DNA from: Leguminivora glycinivorella
Lineage: Eukaryota > Arthropoda > Insecta > Lepidoptera > Tortricidae
Assembly (NCBI RefSeq): GCF_023078275.1
Contig: NC_062990.1
Coordinates: forward strand, 1,753,501-1,817,500
Direction of reading: 5' to 3'
Length of the DNA stretch: 64,000 bases
This document shows positions 10,438 through 22,294 of this stretch, one piece after another. Both the position numbers and the translations under genes were made by a program. Position 1 is the first letter of the stretch. Each line of letters opens with the position of its first letter. The notes beneath the pieces are model-generated. The model saw nothing but the letters and a program-made list of their open reading frames with translations. It was not told the DNA's origin and made no database searches.

Positions 10438-10943
10438 GGGTTTTTTTTTGTATTTTTTTATTCGGCGTGAAAACGGATTCCCGGCCTCGTGTCGCTCCCA
10501 CTTGGCCGGAAATCCTCATTTTCCCGGACGGTGATGTAATGTACCTACTATTGCTTTCGAGTAAGGAGTAGCTACAACATATCGCTATTTCACGATTACT
10601 ACGAAATCAACTTAAGCAGCAGATGGGTGTACGCTCTTTTCTTGAAGGTTTGAAGGTCGTATCGGTTATTTCACCGAGTATTAAAGTTTCAGGCGATGTG
10701 TCACTTACGCCAATACAGAACTACCCACATTGCAGTTCCCAAGTTCGATTCTTGCATCATGTGTTCGTGTCATTTGACTGCAGACCCAGTTTGCACATGC
10801 AATATCATTGCCCTAAGGTTAACTGGGAGGTCTGGGAGACGCTCTAGACTTTGCACTTGGTTTTCCGAGGAATTCACGATATAATGGACTCAAATCGATC
10901 TTTACAATACGTCAAAAATTAGCTCGAGATATCGATTTTGACG
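10438..10943. repeat. Repeat pieces shared with 12000-12560
   Basis: TTTTATTCGGCGTGAAAACG, CACTTGGCCGGAAATCCTCA and TGATGTAATGTACCTACTAT at 10450-10570 recur at 12418-12545 and, inverted, at 11940-12090. A TGTACGCTCTTTTCTTGAAG piece of repeat T follows at 10628. Confidence 0.65.
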
Positions 10944-11160
10944 ACCGGTTTGGCCTAGCGCGTAGTGACCCTGCCTGCTACGCCGCGGTCCCGGGTTCGA
11001 ATCCCGGTAAGGGCATTTCTTTGTGTGATTAGCACAGATATTTGTTCTTCAGTCATGGATGTTTTCTATGTATATAAGTAAACGCAACACTGGCCTTCTT
11101 GAGCTTACCGTGGACCTCAGTCAATCTGTGTAAGAATGTCCTACATATATAAATATATAT
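10944..11160 (+). mobile_element. SINE family B (tRNA-derived), full copy
   Basis: tRNA-like head (GACCGGTTTGGCCTAGCGCG, GGGTTCGAATCCCGG) leads into GTGTGATTAGCACAGATATT, CATGGATGTTTTCTATG and a 3' end reading TCAATCTGTGTAAGAATG with an (AT)n tail. Confidence 0.82.
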
Positions 11161-11390
11161 ATATATATATCATTTTGATATGTCAGTGTCAAAAAGTCAA
11201 AATTAAGGATATTAAATATGTGTCGAAATTAAATGAATGAGAAATAGATACAGTAAATTAATGGCAATTAAACTTATTAAAAATGTCATATTAAAAAAAA
11301 GTCTACGTAAATAATGTGTTCATGTGATGGAAAAACATTTCGAAGACAAATTATTCTCTAAAATAATGCGTTTATGTGGTACCTTTGCTT

Positions 11391-11462
11391 ATGCTTATTT
11401 ATGCTTTCCATCAGACGGGCCGTATACCTGTTTGCCACCGACGTGGTATTAAAAAAAAACCT
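11391..11462 (-). repeat. Dispersed repeat S
   Basis: TTTCCATCAGACGGGCCGTA, TGTTTGCCACCGACGTGGTA. Other pieces are at 2003-2045, 26387-26525, 28527-28606 and 40893-40963. Confidence 0.65.
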
Positions 11463-11939
11463 ACAAAACCCTCTCAACGCTCAAGATTCCACATTCTAAA
11501 ATACTGGAGTCTTTCGCTTCGCTTGCTCGGGTATCAGTTTTGACACGTGCGGTTAATCAACAACTTTGCCTCCTAGTAAATCAAAAACTTAATCATTTCT
11601 CAAACATGCAGTATTATTTATCATAAGTTTATTTTTGAGTAGTTATTTAGTTATAATTTAGTTTTATTTATTTGTAAGATTTTTATTAAAGGGTTTTTAT
11701 TATGTTTCAATGGTTATTATTAAATTAATAATGTACAATACAAATACAATACAAATATTCTTTATTGTTCACCAATATAACAAGATTACATCACATAATT
11801 TTAATTAACTATGGTAGACAACAGGCGGTCTTATCGCTAAAGAGCGATCTCTTCCAGACAACCTTTGGGTAGTGGAGACAAGACACAAAAAACAACTGAT
11901 TTGAGTAGGTGATGCAGTGAGTGATAGAAAACGTCAAAT

Positions 11940-12560
11940 AATGTACCTACTTGTAAAAAAATAGTACATTACATCAGAGGCCGGGAAAATGAGGATTTCC
12001 GGCCAAGTGGGTATATACGGCCGAGCGAGCGTGCGAGCGAGGCCGGATAGGGATATGAGGCCGGGAATCCGTTTTCACGCCGAGGCATGTAGGTATAGCG
12101 CTTTTCTCAAACATACAATGAAATAAAAAAAAAATGCTCTAAAGGACAATATTTTATAAAAAACAGTTACTTTGCAGGCCTAGGCCTAAAAAATAATATG
12201 AAATCCCTTTACAGTCCTCTCGAGTTGTTGCGCCCAAAAAGCGATACTTCCCAGCCCATTTTAAGGAACGTAAAGACAATATTTCATTGCATGTTTGAGA
12301 AAAAGTCTTTACGTTCCTTATAAGGGACTCGGAAGTATCGTTTTCCGGCGCAATAACTCCAGAGGCCTGCAGGCCTACTTTTCAGGCCTAGGCCTTGCAA
12401 AGCAACTTTTTTGTATTTTTTTATTCGGCGTGAAAACGGATTCCCGGCCTCGTGTCCCTCCGACTTGGCCGGAAATCCTCATTTTCCCGGCCGGTGATGT
12501 AATGTACCTACTATTGCTTTCGAGTAAGGAGTAGCTACAACATATCGCAATTTCACGATT
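11940..12560. mobile_element. Fold-back structure built from the 10450-type repeat
   Basis: The left part (AGTACATTACATCAGAGGCC, GGATTTCCGGCCAAGTGG, GGGAATCCGTTTTCACGCCG) is the reverse complement of the right part (12430-12520). Inner arms AACGTAAAGAC/GTCTTTACGTTCCTTATAAG and AGGCCTAGGCCT blocks are also paired. The whole spans about 600 bp. Confidence 0.65.
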
Positions 12561-13490
12561 ACTACGAAATCAACTTACGTATTACCAGAATTACGCTCCT
12601 CTTACTACCAAGTAAAATTAACTAATTATTAATAGGTTATTTCGTATTGCATAGTTTCTAGAAATCTTCGGTATGCTGTTTGAAAACATCGCTTAATGCG
12701 AATTCTGCGCGATTATAGCTCTGAATCGGTTCATCGGCATTTTGATGGGAATCTGGGAGACATTGTTTTCTGTGTTTTTGGCGAAAATTTCCCATTCAAT
12801 TGCAAAAAATTGTTTCGTTTTCTTTCAACCCCTTATTTGCCAAGAGTGGCACTGAAGCTTTAGTAGTTTCATGTGTTCTGCCTACCCCTTTATGGGATAC
12901 AGGCGTGATTGTATGTATGTTGTATGTATGTCAATTGCAAAAGTCAATTGATGGCGATTTTGTGATCCAATGAAGACAACTCTGCTGCAAGAAATATAAC
13001 AGACTATGAAAACCTTTTCACGATTTTTCTCTAAAGGAGAATGAGTACTCATGAAACACATCTTGTTTTAAAGCTCTTAATTGGTATTAATTCGATGTAT
13101 GGGATCAACCTCAGATAACTTACAGGGACCGAGATATAAAAAAAAATGTAGATCACTTAAGTAGTTAATTTTCTTAACACATGCGATATGATAGATTATA
13201 TGCGACATATTTTTTTTAAATAATTCAGTCCCTGCAAGTGATCCAAAGTTGGTGTCATACAACAAAATAATGCTATTAATAAGCCCTTCAAACGAGTTAT
13301 GTCCCACCTGTATACACTCATGGGACAAATTTCCCATTCTCCTTTATTATACTTTTTTTATTGTGAATGTAATTCGTAACATGTCAAGAATTAAAACGTA
13401 TCAAACTAATTTTATTTTTTTGACATAAAATCTATAAATTATAGAACAGTGAAGTTAAGTGGTCCAATGATCGCAACCTTCCCCTAAAGC
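12561..13490. other. No gene seen
   Basis: Apart from a repeat Q piece (12828-12915), unassigned AT-rich sequence. The - strand frame at 13077-13337 has no recognisable domain. Confidence 0.45.
12828..12915 (-). repeat. Dispersed repeat Q, 5' part
   Basis: Reverse complement: CCAAGAGTGGCACTGAAGCT, TGTTCTGCCTACCCCTTTAT, ACAGGCGTGATTG. Confidence 0.72.
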
Positions 13491-13645
13491 CTGCGTACGT
13501 AGGCGATTGGCACAAACGCTCACGAAACGAAACGCTCGTAGATATCTATCTCTATCGCTCATGCGTATTGGCGCAACAGAGCCAGACTACCTTTCGCGGC
13601 GTTTCGTTTTCGTTTCGTAGAATGCCATTCGGCTACGGGGCCTGA
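13491..13645 (+). mobile_element. MITE I
   Basis: Full length, but the left terminus reads GTAGGCGATTGGCAC, damaging the inverted repeat. The right terminus is intact. Confidence 0.78.
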
Positions 13646-13931
13646 CCAGAAATATAAGTATGACTACGCGCCATCTTGCGTAATTTCATTAGAACTATTT
13701 TCATCATACCATACTGAACTGTCACAGCATACATCAATAACAGCGCCCTCTTAACAATAGTCATATAAAACACTCATTTAAACTTTCACGATTATTACAC
13801 ATAATTATTTTTAAAATCGACCCTAAAGTCCGCCATTTGTACATTTTTTATTTATGTGCAATAAAGTTTAAATAAATAAATAATAAATAAATAAAGTCCT
13901 TTCCACGGAACGCCATTTCTACAGTAGAAAA

Positions 13932-14282
13932 ATGCGTGAAGCCATTGAAATCAAAAAACATCGCAATTTCAATCGGGACGAAGGTTTTAGGATCTCATCC
14001 ACATGGAATCCTGTCATTAATAAGTGTAAAAGGAAAATGATATCGACAGTCGTTAAATCGAATATCGTCAGTGTTGTGTGTCGACAGAGTAACATCCCTA
14101 GTGCGCAAACAGTTCAAGTTGATAATCAAAACCGAGTGCGGGTAGTTCGAAAAACTCGCGCGGCTCAGAAGGTGTTGATGTCATTTCAAGCCAGTCTTCT
14201 CCGAGACCACGGAGACAACGCCGTCCCTGAAACGTTGGAGGTCAGTTTAATATGTAGTCATACGCGATTAAGTCCCGATTAA
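13932..14282 (+). pseudogene. Fragment resembling the C-terminus of a GIY-YIG (Penelope-like) element
   Basis: The frame begins MREAIEIKKHRNFNRDEGF and continues RISSTWNPVI. REAIEIxKHxxNFNRxxG followed by a Trp-Pro block is typical of the end of GIY-YIG-bearing retroelement proteins. About 116 codons remain open, but the upstream catalytic part is missing; before it lies a short-repeat AATA tract. The later part (VRVVRKTRAAQ) is not recognised. Assignment is from motif memory only. Confidence 0.4.
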
Positions 14283-14289
14283 AAAAAAA

Positions 14290-14950
14290 ATTAATAGTCA
14301 TATATTTCTGGCTTTAAGTTGAATGACCCCCCACTCCCCCCACGTGTACCCGACACTTAAACAAGCGCGATTTATTGAGACTTTGTTTATTTTCCCGATA
14401 GAGAAAATAGTTTATGCCCGTCGAAAGATTTCTGCGATCCATCGGGTCTGTTTAATGTTTATATTACAGTCTAATTGATGAAGATTAATTGGGTTTGGAG
14501 TATTTTGTGCAGTATGCGTGGGCGAGTCTAGAAAAAACACAAAGAGGTAGAACAATTTTGGAAGCATTCAGTTTTTGAAGTGTCGAGAGATTTAAAAAAA
14601 TCAACCCAACCAAACAAAACTTACGTTCCAATAGCTTGCGAAAGGGCATGGTAAAGCACGATGAGCTTCGGTTGTACCAACTCAAGCAAAAGCAACTCCG
14701 TAGAGCTGCTGGGCCCCCTCATTTTAATTTATCCTATGTATCACAATAAATTAAATGTAAAATGTATCCACGAATCGAGTGTCAACACAAACCTGACAGG
14801 GTTTCATGACACTTTGGTGTATGAATAAATGTAAGATTTTTAATATAGAATAAATAAAAATGAAAAATAAAAGTCAAGGAACATTTGTGATCAAAATGTG
14901 ATGATTTCTATACCTTGTCACATTAACGTCTTGTTTGAAATATCATAACG
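14290..14950. other. No gene seen
   Basis: Unassigned AT-rich sequence after the Penelope-like fragment. Confidence 0.45.
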
Positions 14951-14954
14951 AAAT

Positions 14955-15088
14955 TGTATCGCTTAACTTCAAACCTGGGTAAATCCATTCTGCTTTAAGG
15001 TTGAATATATAAAAAATATAATATGTTCTAAAAGTGAATCAACCTTATAGCAGAATGGATTTACCCAGTTTTGGAGTTAAGCGACACA
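14955..15088. mobile_element. Fold-back MITE
   Basis: TGTATCGCTTAACTTCAAAC, GGGTAAATCCATTCTGCT and complements at 15045-15088. Confidence 0.8.
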
Positions 15089-15133
15089 TTATTGTCAAAC
15101 GATTTAAAGCGAGAAGGTACAGAAATCATGACC

Positions 15134-15277
15134 GTACAGTCAACCAATTGCAGCCCTAGGCCACTCTATAACCATGTCAAAATGACAAGCAGTAAGAGAT
15201 TTCTTACAATCTGATTTATAACGTCACTATGACATAGTTCTACAGTGGCCTAGGGTTCCAATTGGTTGACTGTACAG
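15134..15277. mobile_element. MITE with 25-bp inverted termini
   Basis: TACAGTCAACCAATTGCAGC and CCAATTGGTTGACTGTAC; CCTAGGCCACT/AGTGGCCTAGG are also paired. Confidence 0.82.
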
Positions 15278-15352
15278 CCATCACAACCGATGTAAACTGC
15301 AACTATAATCTGCAAAGATGCTTGAACAGTCTTGTAAATAAGGGAACTATAA

Positions 15353-15502
15353 AGCTGTGTTTAGACCAGCAAGTTATTGCTGCAAGTTCTGTGACGCAGC
15401 TATAGCTAAGAGTGAATGGCAAATATCTGCATCTTTTTCTTGCATAGGTATACTTCTGTCTCAAAACTTGCAGCAATAACTTGCTCGTCTAAATTCAGCT
15501 TT
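15353..15502. mobile_element. Fold-back MITE
   Basis: GACCAGCAAGTTATTGCTGC and GCAGCAATAACTTGCTCGTC with AAGCTG/CAGCTT outer ends. Confidence 0.8.
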
Positions 15503-15825
15503 ACACATTATTGCTGACTACGCAACTTTATCATCTACCCGCCGTCTTCAGTTTCCCGTGATCATGATGCATGCAACTGCGTCGAAATATCGGGACCTCA
15601 ATAAAAATCAAAAAGGTATGATTACCTTCAATTACCTACCCTACAGGTCAATTCGAACCTATATAGTACAAATAACATTAAGACATCTAAAAAATATCAT
15701 TCAAATATCGTGCATTGATTCCCCGTAGCTGTATAGGCGCGAGAGAAACAAACAAAATTATCGTATATCATTTAGATCATATCATATCATACTGTCCTGG
15801 CCGATTTCGACTACTGTCCTGGCAT

Positions 15826-15872
15826 ATTGACCGGTATATATACGGTGATCCGTATATATACCGGTCAATATA
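15826..15872. other. Perfect short hairpin
   Basis: TATTGACCGGTATATATACGG - TGAT - CCGTATATATACCGGTCAATA apart from edge bases. It sits 7 bp before MITE H. Confidence 0.75.
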
Positions 15873-15878
15873 TTATAA

Positions 15879-16010
15879 AGTGCGTTTTCACATTATCCGA
15901 TCCGATATCGGATGTCGGACCGATATCCCATACATTACAGGCGCCATGTTGGATTTTTTCTATCGAAATCCTTCCGACATCCGATATCGGATCGGATAAT
16001 GTGAAAACGG
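15879..16010. mobile_element. Palindromic MITE H
   Basis: Arms CGTTTTCACATTATCCGATC and its complement, with CCGATATCGGATGTCGG repeated inward and a 40-bp centre (GGCGCCATGTTGGATT). Three copies occur in the window with near-perfect arms. Confidence 0.85.
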
Positions 16011-16275
16011 CCTCGCTTATCAAATGGTAATGTGCAGTGAGCTGCAAATTTTCATGAAAAAAAGATGAATGAATTAATTGGGATATGCGCCATGCACTTT
16101 TGCAGCTATACCTACACGGTACGCAGCTTTTTACGTACTACGAGTACATCCGAAGAATGACGGAAAGAAATCGGATGACGGAGATCGGATTTGGTGCGTA
16201 CATTAAGATACAAAATAGTTCTACGGCTACGACGGATCTTATTTTCTCGGATACGAATCGGACGGAAAATAGTTA

Positions 16276-16691
16276 TTTTTCCCCTCACTAGCTCGGAAAC
16301 ACGTGTTTTGTCCTTTAATACCAGCGGGTAAAAACGCATTTTATCCACTAGTTGGTAAAGTAATTTGACCTTGAATAAAGTCAAATTAACTGCTTTAAAA
16401 TTGATAAAAGCAGGCGAATCTAGTAATAAAGATGATTTACCATCTGGAAGCAGTGATAAACGCATTTTTTGCGTTGTAGTTTCCTCGCTATAGTGAGAGG
16501 AAAAGTTTTGTGTTACACTCGGGTGCAAATGTATTTTACTTCTCGTGTGTTAAAAAACTCGCAAGATCAGGATTCTATTCTTGAACCACGAGCGAAGCGA
16601 GAGAACTATAGACTCCTTTCACTTGCTCGTTTTTCAATTCCACACTCGGCGTTAAAATACAACTTTGCCCCCTTGTATAACAAATAACTAT
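16276..16691 (+). mobile_element. Repeat K, full copy (about 420 bp)
   Basis: TTTTTCCCCTCACTAGCTCG, ATAAAGTCAAATTAACTGC, GCATTTTTTGCGTTGTAG, TGTTACACTCGGGTGCAAAT and end CCCCCTTGTATAACAAATAA. AATAGTTATT and AATAACTATT at the borders are inverted, suggesting a DNA-type element. Confidence 0.75.
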
Positions 16692-16759
16692 TGTCTTACA
16701 AGAGGGCAAAGTAGTTGTTTAACCGCACGTGCTAGTATTGATACCCGAGCAAGCGAAAG

Positions 16760-18140
16760 ATGCCAATATTAAACCGCGACCGTAGCGAGTGGTTCAAGAA
16801 GTGGAATCTTGAGCGTTGCGAGAGGTTTAAGGCACGAAGGTTTAACAAAAATTTTCACCACACCAGCACCAACAAAATACAGACTGTAAAACATCAAAAT
16901 AAATCAAATGTATCAATTTATCCAATATTTATGACTCAAAATCATCATTTATAGGTTAATTCTACCGGCTAGCTTAAGACATCAAGTTAATAATTTTATT
17001 GTATTAAATTACTTTGCACTCTTGTGGATAACATGCAATTTATAAAAAAAGAGCCTTTACCAGATGGGGTGGTAAAAAAATGTTCGTGTTTTTTTTTGTT
17101 TAGGGTTTTTTTTGTGTCTGTGTAAGTACAACTGCTGTTTGTATTACTTTTTTTGCTACATTTTTGTATGCTCAGTTCACTTTAAAAGTATAAGCAATAG
17201 GAAGAAAAACTAACTTTATTTAAATGGTCCTGTATCACATTACCCTCATTTTTTAAGGAGTTATGATGTCATTCTGAATTGATAGAACGTGCAATTTATT
17301 TACACACAAATACAATCCATACATTGCGATACAGCGAGGAAATGTCGCCAGTATCCTTGGTACAATAACCTCAAGGGCCTATTTTAGACATTAGCTAGCT
17401 TTTAAGTTTAGTCTTCACCCGCACTTTAAATGTGCTATTACACGCAGCCGGAGCGTGAGTTATAGAAAAATCGTTCTCCCAAGGGAATTATGAAATTTCT
17501 TGTACCGTACTTAACTTTTTTAAATCTATTTACATATTTTTTACATTGCGAGTGTGATGAAAAACATTGTGTGTAACTCGGGGAGTATGAATATTACTAA
17601 CTCGGGTCTTTAAATCGCTCCGGCAAGCCGTTGCTATTTAACTTACTCTCGTTAGTAATATTCAACTTCCTCCCCTTGTTGCACAACACAATGTACTATT
17701 GTAAGTTCATAATTCTGTTCAGTTCTGTTTCATTATCATTTCTAAATCGTCATTTTACTAGCAATTTTCGGAAAATCTGAATAATTTACAAAAAAACATA
17801 TATTACATAATGATTTAACCCCGGTCAAAAATTTAAGCAACCATTATAAAAAACTATGTTTTATGCAAAAAGTATATTCTTACAAAAGAGAAAAAGTCGC
17901 ATAGCTATTACGCAATTCATTTAAATTTCTATTTTTGTAGTTGATATTTATATTTTGGTTCCTTCTCGTAAAAATAAATTAAGTAGTCTTTGAACTGAAA
18001 AGTGCTACTTATAAACTAGTTAACTACTATACGTAATAATCGTAGTATGATATTTAAGAACAAAATTCTTGTGATCCGTTTGATCCATTTTTAACTATTC
18101 TTAATTTCTCTCAAATATCTATTTATTATAGGATAATATT
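16760..18140. other. No gene seen
   Basis: AT-rich. A segment at 16695-16800 (AGGGCAAAGTAGTTGTTTAA, TTGATACCCGAGCAAGCGAA) matches 11515-11585 inverted. 17560-17700 has a loose inverted pair (GGGAGTATGAATATTACTAA/TTAGTAATATTCAACTTCC). Confidence 0.5.
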
Positions 18141-18143
18141 TTA

Positions 18144-18320
18144 AACTAGCTTTTGCCCGCGGCTTCGCTCGCGTTAGAAAGAGACAAAAAGTAGCCTATG
18201 TCACTCTCCATCCCTTCAACTATCTGCACTTAAAAAATTACGTCAATTCGTAGCTCCGTTTTGCGAAGGACGGACAAACAAACAGACACACACTTTCCCA
18301 TTTATAATATTAGTGTGGAT
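18144..18320 (+). repeat. Dispersed repeat E
   Basis: Full copy, ending TTAGTGTGGAT; abuts a family A SINE. Confidence 0.8.
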
Positions 18321-18340
18321 TTCTACGCATCTTTGACACC

Positions 18341-18516
18341 TATCATCATCCTCATGAATCATCCTCCTAGCGTAATCCCGGCATTCGCCACGGCTCATTA
18401 GAGCCTGGGGTCCGCTTTTGACAACCAATCCAGAGATTTGGCTTAGGCACTAGTTTTACGAAAGCGCGCGACTGCCATCTGATCTTCTGTGTAACTAGGC
18501 CTCATTGGAATTCATC
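18341..18516 (-). mobile_element. SINE family A, 5'-truncated copy
   Basis: Reverse complement of the family A 3' half (CATCATC tail, CCGGCATTCGCCACGGCTCA, GGGGTCCGC, CTAGTTTTACGAAAG) running into part of the body. Confidence 0.72.
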
Positions 18517-18922
18517 GAGTACATACCCTAATAGAGCAGAAATGTTATTTAATTTGTTCGAGAACGATTCCGCCAACTCGCGGCTACTCATATCCCCTCT
18601 CACTGCGCTCCCATTGGCTAATACAAGGTCAAGTAATAGGTGCTAGGGATGAGGTAGTGCGTAAGTAAGGTTTATCGATAAGGATATTTTAACCCCTTAC
18701 GCGCTTTATGCACCACCGTGTGTGCTAGCCCCAAAAGTCCGTAACATTGCATGCACACACGGTGGAGCAGAAATCTATTACATACTACTATATATTATTA
18801 TAAGTATAAAACACGGTATACAAAAAGGGAAAACTATATTTTCTTGGAAGTAAAAATGGTATAATAATCAGATTACTTATAATTATTTTAAGTAAAAGTT
18901 ATGAAATTTTCCAATCCCTAAT

Positions 18923-19079
18923 TAGAATCGTCCCACGATAAGTCTGCATAGGTTTTAATAGCCCCGCCTCTGCAAGGGTTAAGTAAACGTCATAATTTCA
19001 TCAAAGTTTGACGTTTAAAATAACATCTGCACTGGCGAGGCTGTGAAAATCATTGCAAACTTATCGTGGGACGATTCTA
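18923..19079. mobile_element. MITE with TAGAATCGTCCCACGATAAG termini
   Basis: The 22-bp ends are perfect complements; the interior (GACGTTTAAA, CATAATTTCA) is not palindromic, so this is a classic MITE and not a simple fold-back. Confidence 0.82.
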
Positions 19080-19920
19080 TGTATCTTCGAGTTTCTCAAG
19101 TTGTGTTTTTTATTTCGATTTAAATAGCAATTTATTATTTTACAAATTACTTGAACGTAATATTTAAATTAATACATATATCAGAGATTTTACGAAATCC
19201 TGTCACCTAAATATACCCAAAACATATCTAATTACACCTAGGAATTAGGTACCTAATATACAATAAAGATTAAATAAATAAATAATCAATCAAGCTTAAC
19301 ATAATCGATAATATACAAATATTCGACATAAACCATTAAAGCAAACATTAGTGCAATATAACTTTCTCGTTTCTTTATTTAAATAGAGTGTGTTCATTAT
19401 GTAGTAGGTACACACAATAATATTCCTTACTCATTACTTAAATATCGATACACCACTTGATGCTATAAATTAAGCATGTACAACACTAGTGCAGACTGGA
19501 AAGAGATGGTGTGATGTGAATTGAGTTACGTGGAAGCAAGAGATAACGACATACGTCTAGCCTGCGTCATCACCTTTCACTTTTGTTGTCCAGTTTAACT
19601 TGGCCTCCGGACAAAATTTAATATAAAGTAGTTTATAATTTAAAATCGTAACTTACCGATGAAAAGTTATTCCTTATGTTTTAAAGTCAGATGTTTTGCT
19701 GTTTTTTTTACGAAACTGAATAGAACAGCACGCCATTATAATAATAGTAAAACAAACTATAATTTATTTCGTAATTCGCAGAGACGTACGCACGGATCCA
19801 ATACTGGTTTTGTACTGTTTTAGTGAGAGCGTGCGCTAACATTTATAAGTGACAAATCACATATCCGTTGCGCAGATGGACAGCCCCATATTACCACTCT
19901 ATTGGGTATGTCCTCGATGT
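19080..19920. other. No gene seen
   Basis: AT-rich unassigned sequence. Confidence 0.45.
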
Positions 19921-20055
19921 TGGAATTAGTCCGGTGTCCTCACGATGTTTTCCTTCACCGAAAAGCGACTGGCAAATATCAAATGACATTTCTCACATAA
20001 GACCCGAAAAACTAATTGGTACGAGCCGGGGTTCGAACCCGCGACCTTCAGAAGT
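19921..20055 (-). mobile_element. SINE family A, internal fragment
   Basis: Reverse complement of body plus tRNA box B (GGGTTCGAACCCGCGACC). The 3' half and the box A end are missing. Confidence 0.7.
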
Positions 20056-20392
20056 AGGTGAATAAATATAAACATTTTTTTACTCCACAAAAATACTAAA
20101 ACTTATCTAAAACGTATATTTTCAAAGCACTACAAGAATAAAATCTCGTCGTCGAATCGATTAGCAATCGATTTGACATTCCGAATCGATTATCAATCGA
20201 TTTGTCATTCCGAATACAGAAGTACGGGCCCCGGGGTTGGCTGTTCCAGAACGTGGCCGACAGAGGTCGCGAGTAAATATAGTAAATAAATATATTATGG
20301 AAATAATATGGACTGAAGAAGGCCTTACCATGAGCTTTCAACGTTTTAGTATACGCAAACATAATATTCACATCGAACTCTTTAAGAAACAA

Positions 20393-20811
20393 CTATTTTC
20401 CCCTCACTAGCTCGGAAACACGTGTTTTGTCCTTTAATACCAGCGGGTAAAAACGCATTTTATCCACTAGTGGGTAAAGTAATTTGACCTTGAATAAAGT
20501 CAAATTAACTGCTTTAAAATTGATAAAAGTAGGTGAATCTAGTAATAAAACTGATTTACCGCCTGTGGAACTACTGGAAGCAGTGATAAACGCATTTTTT
20601 GCGTTGTAGTTTCCTCGCTACAGTGAGGGGAAAAGTTTTGTGTTACACTCGGGTGCAAATGTATTTTACTTCTCGTGTGTTAAAAAACTCGCAAGTTCAG
20701 GATTCTATTCGCGAGTGGTTCAACTATAGAATCCTTTCACTTGCTCGTTTTTCAATTCCACACTCGGCGTTAAAATACAACTTTGCCCCCTTGTATAACA
20801 AATAACTATTA
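20393..20811 (+). mobile_element. Repeat K, full copy
   Basis: Closely matches the copy at 16276; it keeps GCCTGTGGAACTACTGGAAG, which that copy lacks, and lacks the AGCGAAGCGAGAG segment. Confidence 0.75.
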
Positions 20812-20889
20812 CGTTCTTATCAAACAAAGCACAACATTCAATCGACGAATATAGAAGAGACAACACGAGTATTTGAGATAGATTATAGA

Positions 20890-21203
20890 AGCGCTGGTGG
20901 CCAGCGGTAAGAGCGTGCGACTTTCAACCCGAAACCGGTACAATTGGTACGAACCAATGAGTTTTTCGGAACTTATGTGCGAAATGTCATTTGATATTTG
21001 CCAGTCGCGTTTCGGTGAAGGAAAACATCGTGAAGAAACCGGACTAATTCCAATAAGGCCTAGTTACCCTTTGGGTTGGAAGGTCAGATGGCAGTTGCTT
21101 TCGTGAAACTAGTGCCTATGCCAAATTTTGGGATTAGTTGTCACAGCGGACCCAGGCTCCCATGAGCCGCGCCAAATGCCGGGATAACGCAAGAAGGATG
21201 ATG
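20890..21203 (+). mobile_element. SINE family A, near full length
   Basis: It has the tRNA head (AGCGCTGGTGGCCAGCGG), body and 3' half ending GCCGGGATAACGC and a GATGATGG tail. Box B is damaged (the GGTTCGAACC block is rearranged to ACCGGTACAATTGG), so it would be a poor Pol III template. Confidence 0.78.
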
Positions 21204-21300
21204 GACACGAGTATTTGAGTATTATTATTAATTACAATTCTTAATTATTTAATGTTGAAGAATAATGGAAAATGTATGCATGTTACTTATATTTATTAAG

Positions 21301-21436
21301 TACTAGCTTTTGCCCGCGGCTTCGCTCGCGTTAGAAAGAGACAAAAAGTAGCCTATGTCACTCTTCATCCCTTCAACTATCTCCACTTAAAAAATCACGA
21401 CAATTCATCGGTCCGTTTTGCCGTGAAAGGCGGACA
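21301..21436 (+). repeat. Dispersed repeat E, truncated
   Basis: The conserved first 135 bp is present; the terminal CACACACTTTCCC block and the AGTATGGAT end are missing. Confidence 0.75.
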
Positions 21437-21530
21437 ATATTGTGAAGGTTTAATTACGCCTGTATCAGCAGTTCTCAAAAAGATGATTTACCACCTGTGG
21501 AACTACTGGAAGCAGTGATAACGCATTTTT

Positions 21531-22294
21531 AACCGCCTTCCAAATCTCAAAGGAAGGGGTTCTCAATTCGTCTGTATTTTTTTTTGTTTTTTTTTTTTTA
21601 TTTTTTTTAATGTTTGTTCCTCGATATCTCCGTCGTTACTGGACCGATTTTGAATTTTTTTTTTGATTAAATGTATATGCATACAGATTGGTCCCATTTT
21701 TCTCAGAACCCAGTTCTGATGATGGAATCCTGGAGAAATCGAGGGAACTCCTCAAATCTGAAAGGCATACATATGGTGATTTTTGTGTTTTTAAAGGAAC
21801 AGCATGCATTTACGTACGAAACAGTGACATTTGGTGCAGTGGAACTCCTGATGATGGTCAGAATGGAACTCCTCAAATCTGAACGGCACACACTTTGGTA
21901 TTGGTATTTTTATAAGAACAGCTTACACTTACGTCCAGAACAGTGACATTTGGTGCAGTGGAACTGCTGATGATAGTCAGAACGGAACTCCTCAAATCTG
22001 AACGGCATACTTATAGTGACTTTGGTATTTTTATAAGAACAGCATGCACTTACGTCCAGAACAGTGACATTTGGTGCAGTGGAACTGCTGATGAAGAGTG
22101 AGCCGCCCCTGGTTAGAGTTCCGTTTTGATAATAATTATCATCTGTAATTAACTTCAGAATCATCCAAATTTCAAAATTGGTTCAGAAATGACGGAGATA
22201 TCGAATAACAAACATTAAAAAATATACAGACGAATTGATAACATAATCCAACATTTGAAAGTATTTATCACCAAAACCCCAAAGGAAGGCGGTT
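21531..22294. mobile_element. Element L, nested inside repeat K
   Basis: Ends AACCGCCTTCC and GGAAGGCGGTT form inverted termini. Inner arms share AATTCGTCTGTATTTTT/AAAATATACAGACGAATTG and TTTGTTCCTCGATATCTCCG/CGGAGATATCGAATAACAAA. It carries three tandem 120-bp units. Confidence 0.75.
21744..22096 (+). repeat. Three tandem ~120-bp units inside element L
   Basis: GGAACTCCTCAAATCTGAA begins at 21744, 21865 and 21984 (periods 121 and 119). Each unit includes AACAGTGACATTTGGTGCAG. The second and third resemble each other most. Confidence 0.82.

Noticed and set aside
21671..22164. Open frames in the 21.7-22.2 kb repeat
   Set aside because: They come from the ~120-bp tandem units of element L; internal repetition accounts for their length.
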